A stretch of DNA of 64,000 nt from Hemibagrus wyckioides. Its lineage: Eukaryota; Chordata; Actinopteri; Siluriformes; Bagridae. This document shows positions 1-12,380 of this stretch, piece by piece (positions within the stretch are counted from its first letter, which is position 1; each line of letters begins with the position of its first letter). The DNA lies in the NCBI RefSeq assembly GCF_019097595.1, contig NC_080714.1, forward strand, positions 24,781,759 to 24,845,758, in the 5' to 3' direction. The notes under the pieces were generated by a model. It was not told where the DNA came from. It made no database searches and saw nothing but the letters and a program-made list of their open reading frames with translations. A program made the position numbers and the translations under genes.

Positions 1-7
1 CCACTTA

Positions 8-58
<51 letters not shown>

Positions 59-245
59 CCCTGCTCTCACTCTCTCTCCCTTCCCTCTCTCACTCACTCT
101 CTCACACTCTTCCTCCTTCCCCATCTCTCACTCTTTCTTTCTCTCTCACCCCCCACTTACTCTCTCACTCTCACCCCCTCCTCCTTCCTTCACCACCTTC
201 CCTCTATGTCTAACTCCTCCTTCTTTTTCCCCCCTTCGTCTTCTT
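1..245 (+). repeat. Pyrimidine-rich tract with (TC)21
   Basis: Bases 11-52 are a perfect TC dinucleotide run. Almost pure C/T sequence with scattered A continues to about 245. The tract may begin upstream of the window. Confidence 0.95.
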
Positions 246-661
246 GTTTTCAATTTTTGTGTCTTCATCCGTCACAGAGGAGGCAGTATTTCCTCGGCCA
301 ATTATGGAAGACAGGCCTGAAAATACCTTAATCAATTCTATTGATTTTTTTTTTCCTGCATTTTTTTTTTTTTTTTTTTAAACCTTCAGCTCGGAGCAAA
401 TACAGAACAGCAGCCGCAGGCGACACAAACACAGAAATCATACACGCATTGTGCCAGAAGCTTTGCCATGCTCGGAGGCGTGTGTGTGTGTGATGAGTAA
501 TAAACACTGCAGTGGTAGTGAATTGTTTCCTGGTTTTGACTATAAGGCTGTTTAAAGCAGGACATTGTGTAGTTTCACACCAGCAGCCAATCGGATACAT
601 GAGCCCCGAACCCTTGCCCTGGCTGAATTGATTATTATTTGGATGAAATCACAAATGATAC

Positions 662-664
<3 letters not shown>

Positions 665-713
<49 letters not shown>
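665..713 (+). repeat. (AG)n(ACAG)n microsatellite
   Basis: A perfect AG run lies at 665-701, followed by three ACAG units. The flanks 246-664 and 714-860 hold poly-T and poly-A patches only, with no gene. Confidence 0.95.
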
Positions 714-714
<1 letters not shown>

Positions 715-859
715 TGCACTCATGTACAGTGCCTTGAATAAGTATTTTTAACTTATTCCACATTTTTTGGAGTGTTACGACCTGGAACTGGAATGGAATT
801 CACTTCTTTTTCACCACTGTCTTTACATAATATGTCTAATGCTGGAGAAGTAAAGCAGC

Positions 860-1140
860 ATTGGCGTTTCTCTACATCAGGGTCTCTTCAGGCTCGGGTT
901 TGGGTCAGTTCTAAATGTTCTCCGGCTCTCCTGATCCTCCAGTTTCCTTACAACTTCCAAAATCATGGCGGTTGTCTGAATTTATGTGCTTGTGTGTGTG
1001 TGTGTGTGTGTGTACATGCTGACCTGTGATGCACTTGGTATCCCATCCTGAGTTTCTCAAACCCAGTGTTCCCAGTATGTTCTCTGGATTCCCTAGTACG
1101 CTGTCCAGGCTGAAGTCAAGAATAAACAAATGAATGAAAT
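860..1140 (+). mobile_element. Dispersed repeat copy with internal (TG)n, 3' end
   Basis: The order of phrases matches a repeat very common in fish genomes as I recall it: TTCTCCGG, CCAGTTTCCTTACAACTTCC, a variable TG run (991-1013), ACCTGTGATGCACTTGG, CCCAGTGTTCCCAG and a 3' AATGAATGAA tail. A second copy of the 3' half is at 28077-28225. This copy is strongly diverged, and I cannot assign a named family with certainty. Confidence 0.55.
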
Positions 1141-1599
1141 ATATCTTACTTTTGAAGGCTGTTTTTATTGTCAGGTTAAGTTTATTGTGTGCATTGTACA
1201 TGTACTGACCCCCTGCTTGCAGTTACAGCTGAAAGTCTTCTCAGGTTATGGCTGGATATATTTCTCTTTGCACATACTGATATTTTTGCCTGCTTTTGTT
1301 ATAAACATTTCCAAGATTGCCACAGAATGAGGTCTGGGCTTTGACTCGGTCGTATCCTACCAGCTCCTTGCTATTTTTTCTTTATATTTTTTAATGCTGT
1401 TTGTTAAAGGTATGTTGTCTAACAAAGTCTTGGGCTTTTTTAAGAACAGGTTTATTTATACTGAGATCACAATAAAGAGGGTACGCAAGCTTTTACTTGA
1501 TGCACCTGAATGCTTTCTTAAAGTGTTAAAAGCTCTGAATAGCATTGAATCATGACTTAAAAAAGTCCATCTAAGTTGCAGGTTGTAATATGTGGGGAG

Positions 1600-1988
1600 G
1601 GGGTTATGTACTTATGCACAGGGATACATACTTATGCACGGGGGTACATACTTATGTGCAGGGGTACATACTTATGCATGGGGATACATGCTTATGCACA
1701 GGGGTGAATACTTGTTCACAGGGGTACATACTTATGCATGGGGTACTTACTTATGCACAGGGGTGAATACTTGTTCACAGGGGTACCTACTTATGCACAG
1801 GAGTACATACTTATGCGCGGGGGTACGTACTTATGCACGGGGGTACGTACTTATGCACGGGGGTACGTACTTATGCACGGGGGTACGTACTTATGTGCAA
1901 GGGTACAAACTTATGCACGGGGTGAATACATGTGCACAGGGGTACACACTTATGTACGGGGATGAATTCATATGCACAGGGGTGCAAG
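1600..1988 (+). repeat. 20-bp minisatellite, about 19 copies
   Basis: The unit is CTTATGCACGGGGGTACATA with point variants (GCACA/GCATG/GTGCA; ACATA/ACGTA/GAATA). Because 60 bases equal three units, the array reads open in more than one frame and gives Y-L-C/H-T-Y-A type pseudo-proteins. These are not considered genes. The 1141-1599 flank is featureless. Confidence 0.93.
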
Positions 1989-2440
1989 ACTCTTCACTAC
2001 ACTTTTTTGCATGTGACATAGAGCTTTTGTGTTGATGTTTATTAGTAAAACTGCTGGTGTGTGGAAGGCCTCTGGATCTTGTGGGAGGGGATTTAGGTCC
2101 TAAAGCCTGTCGGTTTTAGGGCTTTGTATATCATTATAATAAGAGAAATGAATGATTGAAAAGCTATGTGTGTGTGTGTGTTTTTTTAGTGTGTGTAATG
2201 TGTGTGTCTGTGTGTTTTGAACACATTCAGAATTAACAAATTACATTTGCTAGCTTTTACTTCAGGGTTAGCCAAGGATCAAGTGTATTTCACAATGCCT
2301 CTTATTTACCCCCCACCTCCCCCTCCCCTCTTTTTTGGTACTAAACCCATTTAGAGACGCCTCGGACCATTTACATTTATTCATTTGGCAGACACTTTTC
2401 TCTCCAAGCGAGGCAGAATCCAGTCCAATCCAATCCAAGC

Positions 2441-2478
<38 letters not shown>

Positions 2479-2843
2479 GTTAGAGCGGACCACAGTGATG
2501 GAGGCGATGCGAGCTGCAAATTTTTACTAACTGCCCACAAACAAGTGCGGGAGAGTCGTAGAGGAAATGAATGCAAGCATCTCCTTCCCTTCTGTTGCTG
2601 TGTCTTGCATTCGTGCGAACATCTGAACTTTTGATATTCAGTTATGTATTCGTTAGCTAAACACAACAGGATATTGATCTGGAAATCGCACCCTGGCCCT
2701 CGTCCAGCGCTCCACTGTACATCCAGAGCGATCCTGACCGGGATAATAGGACGGCGCTTACCGAAGATAGATGAAGGAATGAAATAAAGAGAGAGTTCCG
2801 ATCAAAGAAGATGGCGCTAACAGGTAGATGTACACGAATATGC

Positions 2844-2875
<32 letters not shown>

Positions 2876-3290
2876 CACCTGACCACAGATATATCAGGAA
2901 ACACGGCTCTGATACCGAGACCGGATGTACCACGCAACCTGCTTATTGATATGGGGTTAAAAATGTCCCCGTTAGCCGTAACGTCTTTGTCCTTTGTGCT
3001 GCGATTGATAGCGCTGGTGGTGAGGTCACGGTGAGCAGCGAACACCAGAGCCAGTGAGGAATTATGGGGGTTGGGGGACGCTCTGGTTGATCATTTGCTG
3101 TTCATTTCCCTCCTCCACCCAATTTCTGTCTTTATGTTGGTTCGGTTGTGACGTGTGGTGCAGACGGAGGTGTCCAGACATCTCATCACTCCCGGGGGGA
3201 GAAGAAGAAGTGATGTGAGGAGAGAGGGGGAGGAGAGGAGGCCAGTTAGGAGCCTGGAGGAATGGAGGATCTTGCTTGGTGGTCCTGTTT
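1989..3290 (+). other. Non-coding stretch with two (AG)n tracts
   Basis: Short GT runs lie at about 2166-2220, and perfect AG microsatellites at 2443-2476 and 2848-2875. I see no gene: the open frames here run through the AG tracts and have no family resemblance. Confidence 0.8.
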
Positions 3291-4021
3291 GGAGTGTGTG
3301 TGTGCGCGTTGATGTATGTGTGCACTGGTGTGTGTCGAGGTGTATGAGTGGGTTGGTGTGTGTGTATGCTGGTGTGTGATGAGGTTTGTGTGCGCTGATG
3401 TGTTTGTGTGTGAATTCTGGTGTGTGTTGAGCTGTGTGAGTCTGTGTGCTGGTGTGTGTTGAGCTGTGTGTGTGTGTGTGCTGGTGTGTGTTGAGCTGTG
3501 TGTGTGTGTGTGCTGGTGTGTGTGTGGAGCTGTGAGGGTGTGTTGAAGTGTATAAGTGTGTTTGTGCTGGTGTGTGTTGAAGGGTATGAGTGTGTTTGTG
3601 CTGGTGTGTGTTGAGGTGTTTGAGTGTGTGTGCTGGTGTGTGAGTGGGTGTGCATGTTGTGGTGTGTGAGTGTGTGTTGAGGTGTGTGTGCGCTGGTGTG
3701 TGTTGAGGTGTGTGAATGTGTGTGCACGCTCTGGTGTGTGTTGAGGTGTGTGTGCTGGTCTGTGTGTTGGTGTATGGATGCTGGTGTATATTGAGGTGTG
3801 TGAGTGTGCACGCTGGTGTGTGTTGGTGTGTGTGTATGCTGGTTTGTGTATGTATCTTGAGCTAAGTGTGTTTATGTGCTGGTGTGTGTGTGCTATTGTG
3901 TGTGTGTGTGTGTGTGTGTGTGTATCTTTAGGTAAGTGTGTGTGTGTTAAGGTTTGTGTGTGTCTTGAGGTGTGTGTGTGTATGTGACTGTGTCTTGAGA
4001 TGAGTGTGTGTGTGTGTGTGT
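3291..4021 (+). repeat. Degenerate GT-rich minisatellite
   Basis: The array is made of variants of GTGTGTGCTGGTGTGTGTTG with GAGCTGTGTG or GAGGTGTGTG linkers, unit about 24-33 bases, clearest at 3410-3530. It ends in pure TG runs (3897-3923, 4006-4021). The minus strand reads as threonine/histidine-rich open frames of up to 308 codons, which are repeat artefacts. Confidence 0.88.
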
Positions 4022-4590
4022 GGCCTAGCAGGGGGTTGGAAGCAATTAATGAGCTTAAAGCCGTCGTTGCCCCGAAGCTCCCAAAAAACTCATCACTGTC
4101 TCCTGAAGGCTTGAAAGCCCAGTGAAGCAGCCGTCCCTCAGGCTGACGAGCAGACATGATGGCCGCCCACACACACTAGCGCACTGTTGTGTGTCCTGTC
4201 CGTCCCACTCATTCATCGGACAAGACAATGGCTTCATTACACACACTGCTCTCTAGCCTTCAGGGATAATGTGTGTGTGCATGGGAAAAAGACAAAGACT
4301 TGACCTTTGTGGGTCTAAAATTAAAAATTTACACTCAAAGATTTGTGCGGATTCTCAGCAAGTGAGTCATGAAGATAATATTTGGAAGGCCAGCGTCGGT
4401 CAGCGTGCCTGTGTAGCGGCGTGCAGCACCAGGGTGTGTGTTGTAATTGGTGGTGATGTGTAGGGACGAAGGAGGGACCTCAGTGTGGTGACGGTGTTGA
4501 AGGACAGAGTTAGCAGGAGAACACATGGCAGACTCGCACCACCCTAAATACCCCTGCGTGTGTACATAGCACCTGTTCTCTGGTAACATG
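4022..4590 (+). other. Unique non-coding stretch
   Basis: This is mixed-composition sequence between two GT-rich blocks. I see no coding, RNA or repeat feature in it. Confidence 0.6.
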
Positions 4591-4593
4591 AGG

Positions 4594-4868
4594 CGTGTGT
4601 GTGTTCTGTGCAGTGTGTACATGTGTGCATATATGTGCTTGTGTGCATTTCTGAGCATGCGTGTGTGTGTGTTTGTGCGTGTAGTGTGTAGTGTGTACAT
4701 GCGCATGTGTGCATAGATATGTGCTTGTGTGCATTTTTGTTTGTGTGCATGCATGTAGGCTGTGTGTGTGTGTGTTTGTGTGTGCGCTCTGTGTGTGCAA
4801 TTATGCGCATAAATATGTGCTTATGTGCATTTCACTGTGTGTGTGTGTGGGGGGGGTGTGTGAATGCA
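4594..4868 (+). repeat. GT/GCAT-rich cryptic repeat
   Basis: Alternating purine-pyrimidine sequence with recurring ATGTGCTTGTGTGCATTT (three variants at 4634, 4718 and 4815) between TG runs. The pseudo-ORFs on both strands are repeat artefacts. Confidence 0.85.
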
Positions 4869-4929
4869 TGTAGACAGTGGGGGTGTGCTATATAATAGAT
4901 GTTTGTGTGTGTAGGATATATACAATGTA

Positions 4930-5340
4930 TAGATTTATGAAATTTGTAAAAAAAAAAAAAAAATCTATATGTATTTTAAAATAATTGAAAGAAAATGTTG
5001 TACAAAAATTAAAAATAAATTAAAAATAAAAATAATTAAATATAATGTAATGACAAATTTTTAATCATTTAAATTCTTTTTTTAAAAATTATTTTTATTG
5101 TTAAATGCAATGTTATATAATTAAATAAATATTGTACTAAAATAAAAATAAATAAAAAATATTTATTATATTAAATGTCATGTAATGACATTTTTAATCA
5201 TTTTAATTCTTTTTTAAATTATTTTTTTTTTAAAAAAGAATTTTTATTACATTTATTTTTATAGGCATTCAGTCATGTATCATTTTTTATTTTTTATTTT
5301 TTATTATTTTAAATATACAAATAACTCTGCTGTTTTTCTA
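4930..5340 (+). repeat. AT-rich low-complexity block with internal duplication
   Basis: The block is nearly all A and T. The phrase TAATGACAAATTTTTAATCA (5048) recurs as TAATGACATTTTTAATCA (5182), about 134 bases apart, so it contains a decayed tandem duplication. Confidence 0.7.
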
Positions 5341-6200
5341 GAAGTTTCTTTAGAAAATCATGCTTGAGAATCATATGATATATAATACCCAGGTATTTAC
5401 ATTGACCTCTATATACAGTCACATGCATTCTATATCTGTGTGTGTGTGTGTGTGTCTAAAACTACTAGCGAAGTCTGATTTCTTCACACAATAAATGTCA
5501 CACTTTGATCAAGTTCTAGGAGGAACTCCACTGAACCAGACAGAAATCTAATCACTTCAGACTGTGATCCAATACCAGCTGTAAAAATATCCACACACTC
5601 ATAAGTATGACCTAGTGGTGTTATAGTCCCTACTTAGTGCACTATATTCTCCATGATTTGGGACACAGCCACAGAAAAAGAGGAAGTTTTTTTGTACGTG
5701 AGAGCATTTTTTTATGATGTATGTATAATTAGGGAAAAATTGTACACCATGTATGTGTGTGTGTGTGATTGCTTCTTTGAGCGGTATGCTTCAAGGGCTA
5801 ATCAGTCTAAGAGCATTCTTAATAACAGTGATTTCTTACAGGTGGCCACTAATGTGATTATGAGTGGACACCTCTGGAACACTTGCAGTGTGTGTGTTTG
5901 TATTCTCTGAAGTTTCTCCTGGACAGAGACGAGGTCAGCAAAGTTCAGTTCGGAACCACTTTGGCCTCTTAATATGCTATTTCAAGCACGGAGAGACAGA
6001 GAGAGAGGAAAACACACACACACACACACTCCCATGTTTCACATGTGGATGCAATTAGGCCGTGTTGCAGTTACACACACTGAAGTAGCGTTGCCGATTC
6101 TTCCTGCTTCTAAACCATCCAGCATTCTTCCAAACATTTGAAACATCTGAACCTGAGCAGTGGGAAAAGCATGGAGTGAAAACATAATGGATTGGGGAGG
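5341..6200 (+). other. Unique non-coding stretch with short TG and CA runs
   Basis: Short (TG)n runs lie at 5439-5455 and 5754-5768 and (CA)n at about 6011-6029. No coding feature is seen. Confidence 0.6.
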
Positions 6201-6203
6201 TTG

Positions 6204-6204
6204 T

Positions 6205-6262
<58 letters not shown>
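6204..6262 (+). repeat. Compound (TG)n(AG)n microsatellite
   Basis: A TG run to 6228 passes directly into an AG run to 6262. Confidence 0.95.
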
Positions 6263-6265
<3 letters not shown>

Positions 6266-6346
6266 TGATGGAGCAGCAGGCCCCAGGTGCAAAACAATCA
6301 TTATCACCTGCAGCTAACACTAGCATTTTTCAGCAGGACCAAAGCC

Positions 6347-6660
6347 CCTCTCTCTCTCTCTCTCTCTCTCTCTTTTCTCCCTATCTATCTCTCCCTATCC
6401 CCCTCTCACTATCCCCATCTCTCTCTCTCTCTCTCTCACACGTTATCTCCCTATCTCTGTCTTTATCTTTCTCTCTCTGTCTCCCTCTCTCCATACCCCC
6501 CCCCTCTCGTTCTCTCTCCCTTTCTTTCTATCTCTATTATAGTAGATATATTGGCTTGGTAAAAAGTTCTTTTCCACTGCCAAAGAATTGGTAACGTTGA
6601 ATTAGTCAGTCTCTCTCTCCTCTATCTCTATCTCTATCTTTCTCTTTTTCTTCTTCACCT
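6347..6660 (+). repeat. CT-rich tract
   Basis: (TC)n runs at 6348-6373 and 6418-6437 are embedded in CTATCTCTCC-type sequence to about 6540, with further TC-rich sequence at 6606-6660. Long serine/leucine frames here are artefacts. Confidence 0.88.
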
Positions 6661-7350
6661 CTGCAGGTCAGTGCTCTGCTTCGAGTAAAATACCACGTTT
6701 AATTACACAGTATAATGGTGTATAAACACAAGCCAAATAAAGCATCACTGCAGCTTAAAGCTTTCTGCCTAATTGGCAGCGAACTTTAAAGTTACCTCCG
6801 GAGTTTTCTAGCAAGTTCTCCACTCCTATTAAAAGTAGTGTAGCGAGTAGAGACGCTCCGGAAACCTGTAGAATGTAGTGAAAAACCTCAGCTTTGGCAG
6901 AACTGTGGGTTGGAATTATTGAAGAAAAAATGAAAAGGAAGAAATAAAAAAAAAACAAGTAAGAACAAACAACAGCAAAAATATTTCTATAAAATATTAA
7001 TCTTTGTGAATTAGAAAGAAAGATAAAAGGAAAAGGATTAAATAAAATGAAAGAATTAAACAATTCAGAAAGCTAAAAAATTTTATTGATTAACAAAAGG
7101 GAAAATTAAAGTAGAAAAATAATGGAAGAAAAAGAATTAAGGGAAAAAGGAATTTAAAAAAAAGCACAAAAAATAAAAAGAAAAACTCTTCAAAAAAAAC
7201 GGGGAGATCTAACAAAGGATAAAGTAAAAAAACTTAAAGTAATAATAATATTTAAAAAAAATAAAGGTTAGATTACTAGAGTGTAATAATCAGGAAAAAA
7301 GAACAAAAATAAAACTGTAACAATAATAAACGAATAATGCATGAGCTCTG
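6661..7350 (+). other. Non-coding stretch, A-rich from 6910
   Basis: 6661-6900 is unique sequence without recognisable features. 6910-7330 is an A-rich, G-spaced low-complexity block (AAGAAAAAGGAA-like). Confidence 0.7.
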
Positions 7351-7354
7351 TTCT

Positions 7355-7631
7355 GTCTCTTCTCTCTCTCTCTCTCACCCTGTATTACGATGTTTGCTCT
7401 CTTTCCGTGTCAAATTTTCCATTTTTTCCCTCATTGTTCTCCACTTTTTCCACCATTTTCTCCCTTTCAATTGATTTTACTTTTCTTCCCTTCTCTGTCT
7501 CTTTCTCTTTGTATCTCTAATTTGTTCCATTTTTCCTTTCTGTGCCTCTCTTTTGTTTACACGCTTATTCTCTCCACTTTTTCCACACCTTTTCTTCATC
7601 TTTCAATTGATTTCACTGTAATGCGCTCTCT

Positions 7632-7667
<36 letters not shown>

Positions 7668-7710
7668 AACACATTTTTCCACTCCTTCTCCTCTCTCCAC
7701 CCCCTCTCTT
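7355..7710 (+). repeat. Pyrimidine-rich tract with (TC)n
   Basis: CT runs lie at 7361-7376 and 7636-7662, within T/C-rich sequence that contains a diverged duplicated phrase TCAATTGATTT (7467 and 7602). Confidence 0.85.
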
Positions 7711-7799
7711 TAGCCAGGTGTGAGTTTTCAGATGTTTCAGATTTTTTTTTTTCCCTCGAGGCCTGAAGAGCTTTGTTGACGGAGTGTGATTGTTTTTGA

Positions 7800-8280
7800 A
7801 ATGGAGAGTCATCAGGCGCTCGTCGTTGTTGAATCTGCTGCCCTGCGATTGGCCTGCGGGTCGATAACGGCCGGTTTCGCACACCGGTGTTGATTGAAAG
7901 GACATGCAAAAACATCCGCGACCCGTACACTTAACCCTCAGATAAACCACCATGCTTATTTAATCACACCATTTCGTAAAAGCAGCGTTTTTCGGCTTCA
8001 GCGCCCGAACTGGTGGCCGTCCCGGTGTTTATTCCTTCACGGCTATGGCTGCTAATCTCTGCGTTTGTCCGCCGTCACCCTGAAGCCGGCCCGGCTTGAC
8101 GAGGCCCCCGAATTAGATCACACGGCTTCCAGATGGCTGCAATTGAATTATTTAGCGCGGAAGAAAAAGCAATTCAGGTCAGGGCGGTGCAACACAGGAC
8201 GAGGTGAAATAGTGTGTGCAGCTCTGTGTGTTTTTACTGGGGCTTCGGGGCAAATAAATTGTGGCCAGACCCGACCGTAA
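7800..8280. promoter_or_regulatory. Candidate conserved non-coding / regulatory segment
   Basis: This segment is richer in CpG than its surroundings, free of repeats, and contains an inverted CCAAT box (GATTGG, 7846), an E-box-like CAGATG, and homeodomain-like AATTGAATTATTTAG (about 8141). It has no open frame of family interest. The regulatory role is inference from composition only. Confidence 0.25.
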
Positions 8281-9600
8281 AAGGTCAGTCATTAGGGTTA
8301 GCGTGTTTATACTGTGATAGAGAGAGCTGAACAAAGAGGCTTGGACATTTCCTCCATTTTTTTTTTTTTTCTTCCCCCAACTACTTAAGACACCATATGA
8401 AGAGAAACACGTTTTCTCTCGACACTTCAGAGAAAACGAAACCGTTTATATGATTAGCTTTTTGTTTTTAGCTTATTTTAAATCATATGGAAGCCATTCA
8501 CGAAGGTAGTACCGGCAAGATGGAAGGATGTCGGGATTTTTCTGACTGACAGGCATCCTCGGGGTTAGCAAGGTCACAGCTTGTTGTGTTTAGTCATATA
8601 ACCGTGAACTGGACTAGTAGACATCACCATTTTAATTTCCTAAGCTTTACACACTTCTAAGCATCAGACAGTTGCCGATATATTAATATAGCAACATGAA
8701 CTGAGGTAATTAGCCAACTAAACATGACACTGTGCTAGTTAGCTTAGCTCTGTTACCTCAAGTAGCAGCCTAGCTGATGTTTTGCTAGCTGTTATGTTGT
8801 GTATCTAAAGTAATATCCTGTTTTAGCAGCTATGAGTGCAATGATCATGACATAAAGGATTTATTAAGATCAGACACATAGTAAGTGATTTTAATAAACA
8901 GGGACTAGGATGAGAGAAAAGATGAGAGCGTGTTTGCTAGCTGATTTAGCTAGTTGGCTAGCTAGCATCAGTGCTTGAGGTTTAGGAATGTTACTCGAGG
9001 GCTCAACTGCGTCCACTTTTTCAGAAATAGGACTTTATTCATCATGTGAACCTGAATTTTATTTCCTGTTGCCTAATTCCAGGAATCATTTTCATTCTTA
9101 GGCTCTGAACCTCGCTAATCCGTCAGTCACATCTCAAACACACGTCTCTTCACTGAATATAAAAGAAGCCATCGCAGTTGTCTGTTGATTCTCAGTGGAT
9201 TAATGGGATATTTTTTGTTTTTGTTGTTTTACATGTCATATGAGAAAAACAATCTGGATTACAGTGTTATTTAAGCAAGCTGGATAGCTTTAGGCTAACT
9301 GCTGTATTGTGTTTTTAGCGCTCCATGGTAAACACTAGCTTATATGAAACACTAGTAGTGATCTGAGGTTAGAAAAAATGTTTAAATGTGCTGATACGCA
9401 GCCGTTTCTCTAACAGGTGCATTTGATTGTCAGAGGATTTAGGATTAGCTTAGCCTGATTTAAAGACCTCAGGCCAAGCTACCAAGGGTTGTAGCTAAGC
9501 TAACAGACAGGCTTTATACATTAAGACTCTGTTTAAATTGGAATGTCTGTCTCTGTGTGTTTGTGTGTGTCTGAGAAGACTGAGTGGGGGAGGGGAGAAA
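8281..9600 (+). other. Unique non-coding stretch rich in TTAGC/GCTAGC
   Basis: Many GCTAGC, TTAGCTAG and AGCTAAGCTAAC words cluster at 8690-8965 and 9285-9510. No gene, RNA or clear transposon boundary is visible. Confidence 0.5.
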
Positions 9601-9628
9601 GAGAGAGAGAGAGAGAGAGGGAGAGAGA
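9601..9628 (+). repeat. (GA)n microsatellite
   Basis: A GA run with one GGGA interruption, followed by further GA-rich sequence to about 9850. Confidence 0.9.
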
Positions 9629-9850
9629 GTTGTCACGCTCTTTTACTTCTTAAGGAAATGGCAGATATTGCTCCTCCGCCATATGGACCAGGAGATAGAG
9701 CCGAGCTATAACGCATGGAATTCCTGTCATGTAGTTTTATGTGTCTGAGCTGAGCGAGCGAGGGAGGGAGGAGAGGAAAGGTGAAAGATACAGACATGAT
9801 TAGGGCGGAAAAAAAGAGAGAGTGAACACAGAGTGAGAGAGAAGAAGATG

Positions 9851-11860
9851 AGCGAGAAGGCGAAAGCCACCTGGCCTCTCTCAGTCTGGGGCTAATGATT
9901 TTGTCAAGGTTTCAGGTTTCAAGGCCACAAAAGGCCAAGCCAAACACAATAAACACGCCCTGTCGTAAATTTTAATCAACCCACCACTGTTTATCCGCGG
10001 AGCTTAAAAGCAGCATGTGGCTTTTATGATTTGTAAATCAGAACAAGTGTCTGTCGATGAGCTAATCTTTCATTAGGATCGAGACGCTCGCCTCGTACGA
10101 CCACACTCGACTTGTTTGTTTATGAATTTTTGGTCGTTTGTTGAACTGCTTTCACAGCCAGAACCTTTTCAGGAACTCGGGAACTTTTTTTTGCCTTAGA
10201 ATCTGAGTGGTACTAAGAGTAGATACTCAACCTTGCTAATTGGCTAAACTCACAACAGTCGAAATGATTGCAGGTTGTAAGGGTAATAGGATTTTTTTAA
10301 GCAGTGTTAATGGCCTTAATTGGCTAATATGCAAACTGTAAAGGGATTCTAGAGGTATTTTCTGGATTTCTAATGGGTCCAATGGTCTAATGGTCGTTCT
10401 GTCCATGAATATATTCACTAGTCTTCAAAGAAACAGGAAATCACTGGTTCATGGTTGTAAAGAAGTCAATAATGTTATGATGTGATACAAAGGTTAAGTG
10501 AATTACATAATGAATATATCTTGAAAAGCTAGAAAAATTTTAGATCATCTTTGGAAAATGCCAATAAACCATTTATAGCCATAATAGGAAGCAAAACAAT
10601 ATTTCTAACGATTCTCCTAAAGGAAAAATAAATTGACTCGACTATCTGCCATTAACTTTTAAATGTAAATGTTTATTTTATACTTTATTTTCTCATTATT
10701 TTTTATTTTTTTTTACAAAAACTCAAGAACTGATCGAATACTTTTTTAAGTTCCACTGGTGGGACAAAATCGACATAGTTGTACTTCTTTCTTTTTTTTT
10801 TTACCTTAAATAATTACGCATGGGAAAATTGTCTATTTTGTCCATATTAAACAAATAGCAGCCTGGCACTATAAATTCAGCCGGCTGCGTCGGAGCCTTG
10901 TTAAGCCGAAGGGCACTCCAGCGTAGCACAAGAGCTATTAATTGTGTTTGCTTTCAAACATGGTGACATGATTGTTGTTTGTCCTTGCTGATACTGTACG
11001 TGTGTAATCGTTTGTCTCGGCTGCTGAGTCAGTGAAGTGGCGAAGAACGTGGCTGATTCCTACAGATAAACCAGGACACTGTGAAGATTTAATGTTGGAC
11101 TAATGTGTAGTTATCTCGGAGCAGCACCCCCGTCCACCAGAGACTCTCGGTGTTGATTGTTTAATTGTCTGATGCTGACGGTTTAAGCACGAGTGTGCAT
11201 TCGAGACTCCAGGCTGAGTTTGGACTAAATGAGCAAAGTGCTTAGTGACAATTAGCGCAAGTCAACGTCGTGAAGCCCCGCTGTGGCTGAATGGACTTAT
11301 TTTCCAGATGTTTATTATAAAGATTCTGGCAGAGAGCAAACATGACCCAGATACCGTGGACATAGCAGCGCGACTGCACCTATACATCTGTTCTTCTCTC
11401 CAGAACAAGTGAAAAAAGAGCCGACGTCTGCGAGCTAAGTTGATTGTGGTATCGTTATGTTGGTGTGTAATTTGCGCTCAAAGCTGTTTCAGGACTCTCG
11501 CTTACGCACGACTGTATTTAACCGTCTCGAATATCTCAATAAAAGCCTTGAGCATGTGTTGCTTGAGATTGCCACATAATGAGGACCGAAGCTTTCTCAT
11601 TCAGTGGCTGTTATTACGCCGAGGCACTCGCGTATTAATTACAACATTTATTTTACTTCTATGGAAGATTGTGTAAAGGGATATGGTTCTGGGGTTGTAT
11701 CATCTACAAGGTAACACCCTAGAACAAGTGTTCCTCTGAGACCACTTTTCACCAAATGGTGAAGTTGCTCAGAAACCAGGAACTAATGAACCTTTTTAAG
11801 AACTAGCTTGCTTGTTAAAGAACCCAACCAGTGTGTTATAAGATCTGGGATTTCTCTAAG
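9851..11860 (+). other. Unique non-coding stretch
   Basis: Mixed-composition intronic sequence. No SINE, tandem repeat or exon-like frame is recognised. The 78-codon frame at 11440-11676 has no family resemblance. Confidence 0.6.
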
Positions 11861-11871
11861 AGATGTTGGAA

Positions 11872-11965
11872 AGGTGGTGGTGCTCAGTGGTTAAGGCTTT
11901 GGGCTACACATGGAGTTCAAATCAAAACATTGCCAAGTTTTCACTGTAGAGTCCTTGGACAGGGA
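11872..11965 (+). mobile_element. Degraded tRNA-derived SINE head (family 1)
   Basis: The segment resembles the head of the SINE at 13796: GTGGTGCTCAGTGGTTAAGG (A-box region), then GGAGTTCAAATC (B-box), then CCTTGGACAGGGACCTTAAC. It is strongly diverged and lacks a clear tail. Confidence 0.5.
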
Positions 11966-12149
11966 CCTTAACCTGCTCAGAATTGCTGCCTCCTCCGTGG
12001 TCTATGCTTCAAAGTCTGGTTACTATTCAGGTGGATTGCCTTCAGGTGTTCCCACTTTCTTATTCCTCCCAATGGCAGGTTACGTGACTTTTTTTTTTTG
12101 TCTCTGTATACACCTCTACCCTGAGTTTTCATTTTTTTGAATATATATT

Positions 12150-12380
12150 TACAGCATTTATCCAGAACAACTTACATTTGTCATTTATACAAATGAGCAA
12201 TTAAGAACTCTATTGTACTGTCTGACAGCTTTCAGATCCATTGTGAGGATTTATTCTAGACAGTAACAAAGCAGATCTTCCGAATACCAGTGTAGCTTGG
12301 TTGGACCTAGTATACAAACTCACACATTTCTGTCTAGTCACTAGTCTAACACCTTAACCACTGAGTTACCACTTCCCCCT
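12150..12380 (-). mobile_element. SINE family 1, interrupted copy
   Basis: The tail motif GCATTTATCCAGAACAACTTACATTT and GAGCAATTAAGAACTC lie at 12157-12210. The reverse of the tRNA-like head (CTAACACCTTAACCACTGAG) lies at 12348-12367. The middle is replaced by unrelated sequence that forms one arm of the inverted repeat described next. Confidence 0.6.

Noticed and set aside
1592..2035. 147-codon repeat protein-like frame
   Set aside because: A 20-bp minisatellite gives a periodic peptide in several frames at once, so the frame is not under selection for one protein.
3062..4172. Long threonine/histidine-rich open frames on the minus strand (249 and 308 codons)
   Set aside because: They are translations of the GT-rich minisatellite; composition and period follow the DNA repeat, with no domain or start context.
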